From Ignelater luminosus (lineage: Eukaryota; Arthropoda; Insecta; Coleoptera; Elateridae): a stretch of DNA of 64,000 nt. Of this stretch, positions 55,901-59,859 are shown in pieces (positions within the stretch are counted from its first letter, which is position 1; every line of letters starts with the position of its first letter). The translations under genes and the position numbers were made by a program. The stretch is taken from positions 1 to 64,000 of the forward strand of contig VTPC01003537.1 of NCBI GenBank assembly GCA_011009095.1, read 5' to 3'. The notes under the pieces are model-generated. The model saw nothing but the letters and a program-made list of their open reading frames with translations, was not told the origin of the DNA and made no database searches.

Positions 55901-58742
55901 TCAAAAATCCTGTTCGACGGAATATTTTCTATATTATTATTGTCATTACTATTTTCGTTAAAACATATGAACCTGTGACTGTTGTGATTGTCTGGAGTAG
56001 CTTTTTCCTGAGCTAAGCTGGGTTATGCTAGGTTCAATTTGCACCGGACGATAACCTCGTAGGTCTGTCTATATTCGACTGGATTACTGATGTCTGCATC
56101 TTCAGTCTTCAGAAACGCGTTATAAACTGTACTAGGAATTCCCACACTGCAGGTGGCAGATTGTATCAAGGATTGTAAATACTGCACGAGATAGTAATGA
56201 ATAAAACTTACGGTCTTTTATTACTTGTTTATTTCGTTGATCCTTCCTGTCGAAAATCTCAGTATCTGTTCCAATGTAAACTTTGATTAAATTTTAAAGA
56301 TCTTGTTTGTTTTCTTTTGTTCCTACCAATGAGCAGTTAACTTTAACTACGTGAAAAGAATCATGCGAGATGGATTTCCTTTTAATTATTTCTATATCAT
56401 GGTTGTTGGTTTTAGTCAGATACCTCACCAAGACGCAGAATAAAATTATTTTATTAAAAGTAACACCACTTTTAATTGATAGGTTACTAAAAGGCCCTGG
56501 TGAAACGGTAAGTAATAGATTTACGACAGAAATCGGTTGACAATTGAAGCGCAATTCTTGTCAGCAATCTTCAGCTTTTATTAGAGATTTCAAGTCGTTC
56601 AGCAAGTCTATGGAGCCGCAATGAGATTTCCTATGTCGCCAGTAGTTGCTCGTCACTTACCTACCAGATAGTAGCCATGAATATCCGATCAAGACAGTTC
56701 TCTGATCTATCAAGAAAGTCTTTCAACTTCTACCTTCTTTTCAGAATAACCGTTTAGCATTATTACTTTAGTATTATTATTACAGTGCGTAGATAAAAAC
56801 ACGCATTGTTGAAACCAATTACAATTCAGATCTACTCCAGCTGTTGCCGAGCATCAACATGGAACAGAACACAATGTCTTGTATATAAATTTTTCTATTA
56901 GTTCAAGCTCATTCTTCTATCTTGAAGAAAAATGAAGGAAACAATAAAATTTTACAGACACACATTTTAATATGTAATCTTGCGTTTAGAGCACTGTTAC
57001 TAGATTAAAATTTATTCCTCAGCATATAAGAAACATCATTTATTTATATATTAGTCCAATTGGAAGACGTATTTCAATGTAGTCTTGTTTTCTAGAACTC
57101 ATTTTATTTTTTGTTTCAGATTAATTGAAGTAAATGGTAAAATAGTCTTAAATAAAACCCGTGAAGATTTAACAAGATTACTGGCAGCAGCACCAGATCC
57201 CGCACAACTTGTTCTTTTAAGAAAAGTTTCTAACCTTCCTGACAAGGACACGTCAGCATCTCCCCTTTCTTCTACTGCTTCAGAAGAAGTAGCAGCCTTA
57301 AGAAGCGAATTGGGGGTAGTTAGAGAAAGAGCTGAAGAAACCCAAAAAGCTAAAGATGGTTTGGTTTCTGATAACATAAGACTTACGCATAGGATTTCTT
57401 ATTTAGAAGAACAGGTTGGCTCTTATGAACTTATAATTAGTGAACTAGTCTAAATAAATTTTCATTTTAGGTTGCTGAGCTTTTATCTAGAAAGAATTCC
57501 GAAAACTCCGATATTCGCATTTTATCTCAAAGTCCTGTTATAACATCAGTGAAGACTACTCAGAATGTGACTAACATTAATATTAGTTCCCAGCCACAAA
57601 CGGGATCATCTAATAATTCTTCTAACGACTTGCAAATTTTCCAAAAAGGTCCTCAAGTTACTGCGCTTGTAGCTAATCTTCCAGGCTTGGATGTTTCTAA
57701 AGAATCTCATACATCTCTTCCAGTTAGATCAAAAAGTAGTTTGTCTAATGTCTCAAACACTCATATTCCAGCTCCAAGTCCTCAACCAAGTGATAACTAT
57801 GGATGTCATAAACCACATAGACATAAGCATAGAAGTCCAAGAACTAAAAGTTCTCATGAAGAGTTATCTGAATCAAAACCCCCATATAGAAGTCATCATC
57901 ATCATTATGGACACGACAAAGAATACTATTCAGAGACCTCTGGTAATGAATATATTAAAGAACACCACAGAAGAAGTGCAGATTACAGCACAAAGAATTC
58001 ACTAATGGATCAAAGTTACAAAAAGGCTTCAATGATTGTACACGATCTTACGAAATCCAAAGAAAACGGCTATGATAGTGTTTATGAGAAGCACAGACAA
58101 AAATGTATTACAGCTTCTGAGAAATATAACAATCATTTGCTAAGACATTACAATTCAAGAAAATCCGCCAGCGTTCTAGATTTCCGTTCGCAAGTAAATT
58201 CTAGATATTCCGAGTCGAGAAGCTCGGACAGATTGGATGCCGTAGAAAACGAGAAGAATTCTGGGAAAGTCGTACAGCATAGAAGAATTGATTCCAGAAG
58301 TGTTAAATCTCTAGATTTCGATAACGATTGTAATCCTCCAAGGACCACAGAAAAGATAATTGATTACACTTCAGAGCCAATTGATTCTACAGAGAAAACT
58401 CATTATTATCACCACCCACCTTATCTAGATAATATCAAACCAAGACCAACTCCACCTAAGAAACCTTTAAGACTGTCGTTGCACAAAACGCAAAGTTTAC
58501 AATCAGTTGAAACGCCTGTCACAACTCCAAATGGTTCGCCAGACAAGAACGATTCGAGGAAACCTGTCAAAAGAAACTATAGAGGAGAAACTCAGTATGT
58601 TCCTTTATTAAATGTAAAAATTGAAGGATCTCCTGAAAGGCACAGAACTAAAGATTATATACATAAAAGTGCTGTCAATGGGCTTACAGCTTTAAAATGG
58701 TCAAATTTTAGTCCATCGAAACTGATTGAAAATGGAAAATAA
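28915..58742 (+). CDS. Coiled-coil/PDZ-domain protein, six exons, unrecognised
   Basis: Exons 28915-28977, 29258-29640, 36198-36350, 36491-36643, 57120-57414 and 57471-58742 join in phase, giving 761 residues from the ATG at 28948 (or 751 from 29258). The reading frame is also open upstream to the acceptor at 28914, so the N-terminus may be longer. Layout: coiled coil at about 45-75 and 100-180; PDZ-like domain at about 195-272 with KGDRLIEVNGKIV (the GDxIxxVNG block); second coiled coil at about 285-345 (EVAALRSELGVVRERAEE to YLEEQVAELLSRKN); then a 400-residue Ser/His/Lys/Arg-rich, probably disordered tail. There is no signal peptide or membrane segment in this part. It looks like a cytoplasmic scaffold or adaptor. 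I do not recognise the ortholog. Confidence 0.82.
29258..29640 (+). CDS. PDZ-gene exon with first coiled coil
   Basis: Starts after TTTTTCTAG and ends GA|GTGAGT. It encodes MASIEVSLSSTPRRKKNG, a Ser/Gly/basic leader, then heptad-like segments (ALKELESLRNALRDKENIIQ and DVEKKQAEERLAKLRTE). The split codon GA|C encodes Asp with the next exon. The clear coding character and strong splice sites make this a confident exon. Confidence 0.85.
29641..30680. other. Intron of the PDZ gene, no recognised element
   Basis: AT-rich intronic sequence. Confidence 0.5.
30680..32250 (-). mobile_element. Ty3/gypsy-like LTR retrotransposon gag-protease remnant
   Basis: On the minus strand, from about 32250 to 30680, broken frames show gag hallmarks. 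SFLERLDELRTARGVTKD lies near 31730-31790, a downstream ALVWYRSIRDKIKD block near 31640-31690, and TQGHDEPVV near 31530-31550. Further on come a decayed cysteine-knuckle piece (HCFECG, near 31190) and a retropepsin-like LLDTETS where active enzymes have LLDTGA/T (near 30970). Stops and frameshifts are frequent, so it is inactive. No LTRs were identified. A decayed mariner lies immediately beyond its 5' side (32501-33662). Confidence 0.7.
32501..33662 (-). mobile_element. Full-length decayed mariner element with TA target duplication
   Basis: The ends GGTTTGATCAAAAAATACAC (left) and the reverse complement of AATTTGTGATCAAGC (right) form an imperfect terminal inverted repeat. TA dinucleotides flank both sides (32499-32500 and 33663-33664). 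On the minus strand the transposase starts MEQRICIKLCF (33450), followed by MDDNVEKVRKLTMANPRITI, GDETWV (first catalytic Asp) and, at the end, MAPCDFFIFPRMKK (third-Asp block) to HGDYFKEDD and stop at 32550. Multiple frameshifts and stops make it inactive. The length of 1162 bp is typical of mariner. Confidence 0.8.
33665..33964. other. PDZ-gene intron, no recognised element
   Basis: AT-rich sequence between the mariner and a tandem repeat block. Confidence 0.4.
33965..34520. repeat. Tandem repeat, about 4.5 units of roughly 100-130 bases
   Basis: Words such as CGATCGGTCCCGCACGCATC recur near 33975, 34075, 34200, 34320 and 34450. Each is followed about 50 bases later by a 'CCTCTATAGGATCAGCCGTTTCTGAGATACGGGATG'-like stretch. 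Copies differ by substitutions and small indels. Overlapping open frames here are by-products. Confidence 0.7.
34620..35210. repeat. CpG-rich tandem duplication, period about 316 bases
   Basis: Two copies of a GC-rich unit follow each other. The block GGCGATTCGTATATCCTCGT (34759-34778) recurs at 35075-35094 with few changes, giving a period of 316. The same order of GGGCCGCGA, ACACGTGCAAAATT, CACTT(T/C)AAGGATTT and GTTAATCGAAATA is kept in both. The sequence is unusually rich in CpG for this window. The long open frames on both strands (34680-35027 minus, 34750-35118 plus, 34877-35140 minus) have no recognisable motifs and are attributed to composition. Confidence 0.7.
35211..36197. other. 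PDZ-gene intron, GC-rich edge then AT-rich sequence
   Basis: 35211-35500 continues the GC-rich composition with an open minus-strand frame (35258-35491) of no known motif. The rest to the acceptor at 36197 is AT-rich and unassigned. Confidence 0.4.
36198..36350 (+). CDS. PDZ-gene exon with coiled coil continuing
   Basis: Acceptor TTTACAG and donor TATAG|GTATGC. Encodes NIDVRIQQAELEYQLGREEL and LNLLTLLEETRTLQICLDES in the frame set by the previous exon (GA|C gives Asp). Leu/Glu-rich with heptad spacing. Ends with a split Ser codon AG|C. Confidence 0.82.
36491..36643 (+). CDS. PDZ-gene exon, N-terminal half of the PDZ domain
   Basis: Acceptor TTTTTTCAG and donor ACAG|GTAATA. Encodes CVKSSGHASLHAVEILYDPK, then a loop and SSGLWIDWALEDTGLCKGD, the beta-strand/helix region leading to the conserved GDR. 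The last Arg codon is split AG|A with the exon 20.5 kb away. The upstream intron is 140 bases. Confidence 0.8.
36644..37279. other. Start of the 20.5-kb PDZ-gene intron, no recognised element
   Basis: AT-rich; nothing recognised. Confidence 0.5.
37280..38215 (-). mobile_element. LINE fragment (I/R1/Jockey-like) with RNase H region
   Basis: On the minus strand, a late reverse-transcriptase segment (MTVILFTGRRKLRRLGSLRL, then MELQMSGEMKYFDILLDSRL, about 37880-38010) precedes a ribonuclease H piece, CVEELKRLIDQNTVKLI and VPGHHGIEDNGKANKLAK (about 37350-37480). There GHxGxxxN(E)xAxxLA is the RNase H C-terminal motif. Stops interrupt all frames. The presence of RNase H after RT points to I/R1-group or Jockey-type LINEs. 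The element is truncated at both ends. Confidence 0.65.
38041..38534. repeat. Imperfect direct duplication, second copy carrying a 138-base insertion
   Basis: 38041-38218 and 38229-38534 share the same start (CTATTGAATTT..CTGGAACAAGACGAC) and the same end (CTGTTAAATTATACTTAAAC, then AAGAAAACTGCCATTC). In the second copy, 38267-38404 is extra sequence that also occurs at 40555-40692. The first copy overlaps the upstream edge of the minus-strand LINE fragment. Confidence 0.7.
38267..38404 (-). mobile_element. Short copy of a BEL/Pao reverse-transcriptase segment
   Basis: Nearly identical over 138 bases (three mismatches seen, no gaps) to 40555-40692. On the minus strand it encodes part of the same reverse-transcriptase block as that copy (DIREMLHQEVIREEDRLGQ and GIDVYEMQVMI). 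Both copies are in the same orientation. Confidence 0.7.
38580..39700 (-). mobile_element. LTR-retrotransposon gag-like remnant with zinc knuckles
   Basis: On the minus strand, pieces of a gag-type protein lie in broken frames. A capsid-like stretch occurs at about 39340-39600 (NHLMVLLPKLRSRTV; FHDFYLPFDYRI), a basic Ser-rich linker at about 39100-39240, then CWKCGQSGYFQTE and CSGCGKRGVLSSDCRK (about 38930-39020). The last two are two successive CCHC-like knuckles that have lost their histidine. Frameshifts and stops show decay. It could belong to the same insertion as the nearby BEL/Pao pieces or to a separate gypsy-like element. Confidence 0.6.
40190..40760 (-). mobile_element. BEL/Pao LTR-retrotransposon RT-RNase H remnant
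   Basis: Minus strand. The frame at 40529-40732 encodes DIREMLHQEVIREEDRLGQ, the BEL/Pao block equivalent to 'DIKEMFHQxxIREEDRxxQ', followed by IDVYEMQVMI. The frame at 40200-40391 encodes LHILRDVSEKACVAAGYFRF, matching the 'LHxFxDASExAYAAVxYxR' start of the BEL/Pao RNase H, then SRTQVSSFK. The intervening RT catalytic region is missing or scrambled. No LTR was identified. Confidence 0.72.
40761..41470. other. PDZ-gene intron, no recognised element
   Basis: AT-rich sequence between the BEL/Pao debris and the LINE. A GC-richer stretch at 41190-41240 has no identified function. Confidence 0.4.
41475..44935 (+). mobile_element. Long LINE with coiled-coil N-terminus, APE endonuclease and reverse transcriptase, inactivated
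   Basis: An A-rich coding strand carries, in order: a coiled-coil ORF (41481-41864, with KKNNVVI-type end RKNNVVIQELG), an apurinic-like endonuclease piece (42255-42479, with IAGNFNSRVGKKDK), a linker, RT palm and fingers (43203-43739, GKAPGWDKIIPEML; SRSGFRKGRSISDHIF), the RT active-site region with GVLSPVLSTIF and FADDIVIMAGSERDL (43935-44357), and a C-terminal RPRKTWDGVTGEI tail ending near 44780. Stops and frameshifts separate these pieces. In the endonuclease the usual GDFN reads GNFN, a lost catalytic residue. The layout resembles RTE/craft-type insect LINEs; the clade is inferred. The 3' end lies just before the palindromic element. Confidence 0.82.
44941..46201. mobile_element. Palindromic (foldback) DNA element with TA target duplication
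   Basis: The left end TACAGGGTGAGTTTTTCCGA is mirrored by the right end TCGGAAAAAACTCACCCTGT followed by A. The two halves are inverted copies over almost the whole length, about 600 bases per arm, with the dyad centre near 45570. TA flanks both sides (44939-44940 and 46202-46203). No open frame of note is present. This is the structure of a foldback or long-TIR MITE, probably mobilised by a Tc1/mariner-like transposase given the TA; the mobiliser is inference. Confidence 0.85.
46204..49290. other. PDZ-gene intron, AT-rich, nothing recognised
   Basis: Three kilobases of AT-rich sequence with short open frames (47105-47332, 48432-48644) of low-complexity composition. No element ends or protein motifs were recognised. 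Confidence 0.5.
49294..50738 (-). pseudogene. Degraded copy of a multicopy insect CYVCG-type gene, probably transposon-derived
   Basis: On the minus strand a protein is spread over three frames. The N-terminal part is MSRKCANDPDSFCYVCGEF, then AYRLYFGCQVGDQNNQWAPH (50547-50738), a zinc-ribbon-like region. The middle is DHLTDCYFC, NLTSAIRPVGH and a PHLITRAQLNDLVRDLNLSK block (50139-50498). Near the C-terminus are KEKFPKISEAKIKEDIFVGL and VAWNYFKSAVKGFLG (49401-49646). Intact members of this family occur as many near-identical uncharacterised genes in insect and other animal genomes, which suggests mobility. Their function is not known to me. Stops and shifts show that this copy is dead. Confidence 0.65.
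50739..51008. other. PDZ-gene intron, no recognised feature
   Basis: AT-rich spacer between the CYVCG-type remnant and the mariner 5' end. Confidence 0.4.
51009..52281 (+). mobile_element. Mariner element, nearly intact gene, 3' terminal repeat missing
   Basis: After a TA (51007-51008) the element begins CGAGGGCGGTTCAGTAAGTA, a typical mariner terminal repeat. The transposase gene and its 3' flank are present up to TTTCTAACACG at about 52281, where the matching right terminal repeat would begin. Instead unrelated sequence follows, so the right end is lost. It lies in the large PDZ-gene intron. Confidence 0.85.
51188..52234 (+). pseudogene. Mariner transposase (DD34D), interrupted by one stop and frameshift(s)
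   Basis: The protein starts MEKEQYRSVIRFLFLDGKKC (ATG at 51188; an upstream in-frame ATG at 51155 is less family-like). The N-terminal paired HTH domains follow, ending MKKLSAR. An in-frame TAG at 51542-51544 sits where the family has Trp before VPRLL. The frame then continues with VTVDETWIHHY (first Asp), LFHHDNAPAH (second) and [13 protein letters not shown] (third), the complete DD34D triad. At about 52090 one base appears missing in an A run, shifting frame before the C-terminal SSNEEVIAEIEAYF block. Of the three mariners here this is the youngest-looking. Two or three small lesions and the missing right terminus make it non-functional. Confidence 0.85.
52282..52446. other. Spacer between mariner and palindromic MITE
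   Basis: Nothing recognised. Confidence 0.3.
52449..52900. mobile_element. Palindromic MITE with TA target duplication
   Basis: The ends GTCCAGGGAATAGA (left) and TTCCCTGGAC (right) are inverted, and the arms pair for about 90 bases. TGCTTGCAAAAGGTTACGTA near 52471 mirrors TACATAACCTTTTGCAAGCA near 52848-52867, and GGCGCCCTAGTG mirrors CACTAGGGCACC. TA flanks both ends (52447-52448 and 52901-52902). The centre is GC-richer with no coding sign. Open frames 52430-52672 and 52470-52739 are accidental. Confidence 0.78.
52903..53165. other. PDZ-gene intron, no recognised feature
   Basis: T/C-rich runs (53000-53100) only. Confidence 0.4.
53166..54120 (-). mobile_element. LINE 3' fragment (I/R1-like) with RNase H and C-terminal CCHC
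   Basis: On the minus strand the last recognisable block is CRSCGKGTETVEHILCYHEA (about 53275-53335), the C-terminal cysteine/histidine motif that ends many I- and R1-group LINE proteins. Upstream (53580-53700) are RNase H traces (DNQAPLKALQNLY; VAGYNDHEDNRETNR, equivalent to WVPGHxGIxGNExAD). Stops break every frame. It shows the same type of module as 37.3-38.2 kb but is not the same copy. Confidence 0.6.
54121..55690. other. PDZ-gene intron, unassigned
   Basis: No element or gene was recognised; short open frames (54329-54517 minus, 55295-55489 plus) lack motifs. Confidence 0.4.
55698..55777 (-). repeat. tRNA-like SINE head (minus orientation)
   Basis: The minus strand reads GGCCTCATAGTTTAATTGGT with an A-box-like TAGTTTAATTGG and a B-box-like AGTTGAAATCC. 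The ends can pair (GGCCTCA with CGAGGTC) over six of seven positions. The anticodon arm is poorly formed, so it is a tRNA-derived repeat and not a working tRNA. The tail TATTTTCTATA after the B box is shared with the copy at 55845-55945. Confidence 0.6.
55845..55945 (+). repeat. tRNA-like SINE head (plus orientation)
   Basis: The plus strand contains TAACTCAATTGGTAGAGCAC (A box) and GGTTCAAAAATCC (B box, with extra bases), followed by TGTTCGACGGAATATTTTCTATA and a TAT/ATT-rich tail. It shares AATCCTGTTCGA and TATTTTCTATA with the minus-strand copy 70 bases away, forming an inverted pair of the same SINE-like family. Confidence 0.6.
55946..57119. other. End of the large PDZ-gene intron, unassigned
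   Basis: No element recognised; ends at the pyrimidine-rich acceptor TTTTGTTTCAG at 57119. Confidence 0.5.
57120..57414 (+). CDS. PDZ-gene exon, C-terminal half of PDZ and second coiled coil
   Basis: Encodes (R)LIEVNGKIVLNKTREDLTRL, then AAAPDPAQLVLLRK (end of the PDZ fold), a Ser-rich linker and EEVAALRSELGVVRERAEE to ISYLEEQ. The frame stays open to a stop at 57451, but splicing at CAG|GTTGGC (56-base intron) joins in phase to VAELLSRKN, continuing the coiled coil. Retention of the intron would instead truncate the protein after about a dozen extra residues. Confidence 0.82.
57471..58742 (+). CDS. PDZ-gene last exon, long Ser/His/basic tail
   Basis: 424 codons including stop. Begins VAELLSRKNSENSDIR (end of coiled coil). 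Low-complexity regions follow: Ser/Asn/Gln-rich, a His/Arg/Ser-rich patch (HKPHRHKHRSPRTKSSHEE; SHHHHYGHD), a Tyr/Ser/Arg middle, and Pro-rich PRPTPPKKPLRLSLHK, a possible SH3-binding site. It ends SPSKLIENGK. Codon usage and length make it unmistakably coding although no domain is recognised. Confidence 0.85.
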   Translation, partial: VAELLSRKNSENSDIRILSQSPVITSVKTTQNVTNINISSQPQTGSSNNSSNDLQIFQKGPQVTALVANLPGLDVSKESHTSLPVRSKSSLSNVSNTHIPAPSPQPSDNYGCHKPHRHKHRSPRTKSSHEELSESKPPYRSHHHHYGHDKEYYSETSGNEYIKEHHRRSADYSTKNSLMDQSYKKASMIVHDLTKSKENGYDSVYEKHRQKCITASEKYNNHLLRHYNSRKSASVLDFRSQVNSRYSESRSSDRLDAVENEKNSGKVVQHRRIDSRSVKSLDFDNDCNPPRTTEKIIDYTSEPIDSTEKTHYYHHPPYLDNIKPRPTPPKKPLRLSLHKTQSLQSVETPVTTPNGSPDKNDSRKPVKRNYRGETQYVPLLNVKIEGSPERHRTKDYIHKSAVNGLTALKWSNFSPSKLIENGK

Positions 58743-58899
58743 ATAATTGTGTGTAATTAATTAAAAAGGCTGCTTTGTAGATGATTCTTTGTGATTCTTA
58801 TTGTACAAACTAATATTTTAAATGAGCTCCTATTTCCTGTAGGTTAAAAGTTGATTTAGTAAATGTTGGTGCCAGTTTTATAAACTCACCTTATTTTAT

Positions 58900-58905
58900 A
58901 ATAAA
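58900..58905 (+). terminator. Polyadenylation signal candidate for the PDZ gene (proximal)
   Basis: AATAAA 158 bases after the stop codon. Confidence 0.5.
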
Positions 58906-59015
58906 TATTCTTTTGGAAATGCCACCAGTTTTAAGTTTAAGTTTTAGTTTATTATTTTTTTATGTAAGCTGCTAAGGCAGTGTATTAAGTGCTAGATGCT
59001 TTAGTTTTATAGAAC

Positions 59016-59021
59016 AATAAA
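59016..59021 (+). terminator. Polyadenylation signal candidate for the PDZ gene (distal)
   Basis: AATAAA about 270 bases after the stop, followed by T-rich sequence with TGTTTTTTT (a possible downstream element). Confidence 0.5.
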
Positions 59022-59490
59022 TTTTTTAAATCTTACGGATGTTTTTTTACCTTCATTAAAATGAATTAAGATTTTCTTAGTGATTTATTTCCATATTATG
59101 CTCACAAACATAGCAATCAATATAGGAGATTTGTCATTCAATATTCAAAGAACATCTCGATTAAGTTTTAAATCTACTCGTGCAAGCATATAAAGACACA
59201 GTTTAAACTTTAGATGCGTATCGTTTCGAGATCAGAATCCTGACAACCTTACTAGGCCAAATCTCCAAAATCTAGGTTGTCCACTTGGAACTTTGGGTTG
59301 CACACCTCAAACTTTCCAGAACAATTTTTAAGAAACGACTCAAACATTTCCCCGGTGATACTTCTCGATAACACCGTGTATGGTGGCGTATAACAAGAGA
59401 GCAACTACCGCTTCCATGCGTCGCATCTACAACCTCTTTATAGCAACAGAAGCAGCCGACGTCATCGCCGACCAGCAGATACTATACCCT
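59022..59490. other. Intergenic, no recognised feature
   Basis: Nothing recognised downstream of the PDZ gene until the 21-base repeat block. Confidence 0.4.
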
Positions 59491-59493
59491 CCC

Positions 59494-59855
59494 AAGCTCA
59501 GATTGAGACCAATCAATTTCGAATTAGACTAATCAGCTTCAAATTGTGACCAACCAACTTCAGATTGAATTTAAACAGCTTCAAATTGAAACTAATCTGA
59601 ACTCAATACTAAGTTGATTAATCCTAGTTTGAAGTTGATTGATCCCAATTTGAGCTTAAAAAGGTTTCGATGAATACAATGAATAAATTTAGATACTACA
59701 TATACCTTTTCAAGCTGAAATTGAGACCGATCAATGTCAAATTGAGAATAATCAATTTCAAATTGAACTAACCAACTTTAACTTGAGACCAATCAACATG
59801 ATACTGAGTTTGGATTAGTCTCAATCTGAAGTTGATTGGTCCTAATTTGAGCTTA
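59494..59855. repeat. Two copies of a hairpin built from about 21-base subrepeats
   Basis: Copy 1 (59494-59657) and copy 2 (59711-59855) each start AAGCTNAGATTGAGACC-like and run through about five variants of a 21-base unit (CAATCAACTTCAAATTGAGAC). They then switch to its reverse complement (GAAGTTGATTGRTCC) and end AATTTGAGCTTAA. The period of the pair is about 217 bases. The short flanking words TATACC and AAGGT are also shared. No coding content. Confidence 0.75.
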
Positions 59856-59859
59856 ATAA

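Noticed and set aside
55698-55945. Functional tRNA genes
   Set aside because: Internal promoter boxes are present but the anticodon arm is not well formed in either copy, and the B box of the plus copy carries extra bases.
57085-57453. Open frame read as a complete 122-residue protein
   Set aside because: The first codons come from intron sequence before the acceptor and the last from the 56-base intron; splicing with neighbours gives a continuous coiled-coil/PDZ protein.
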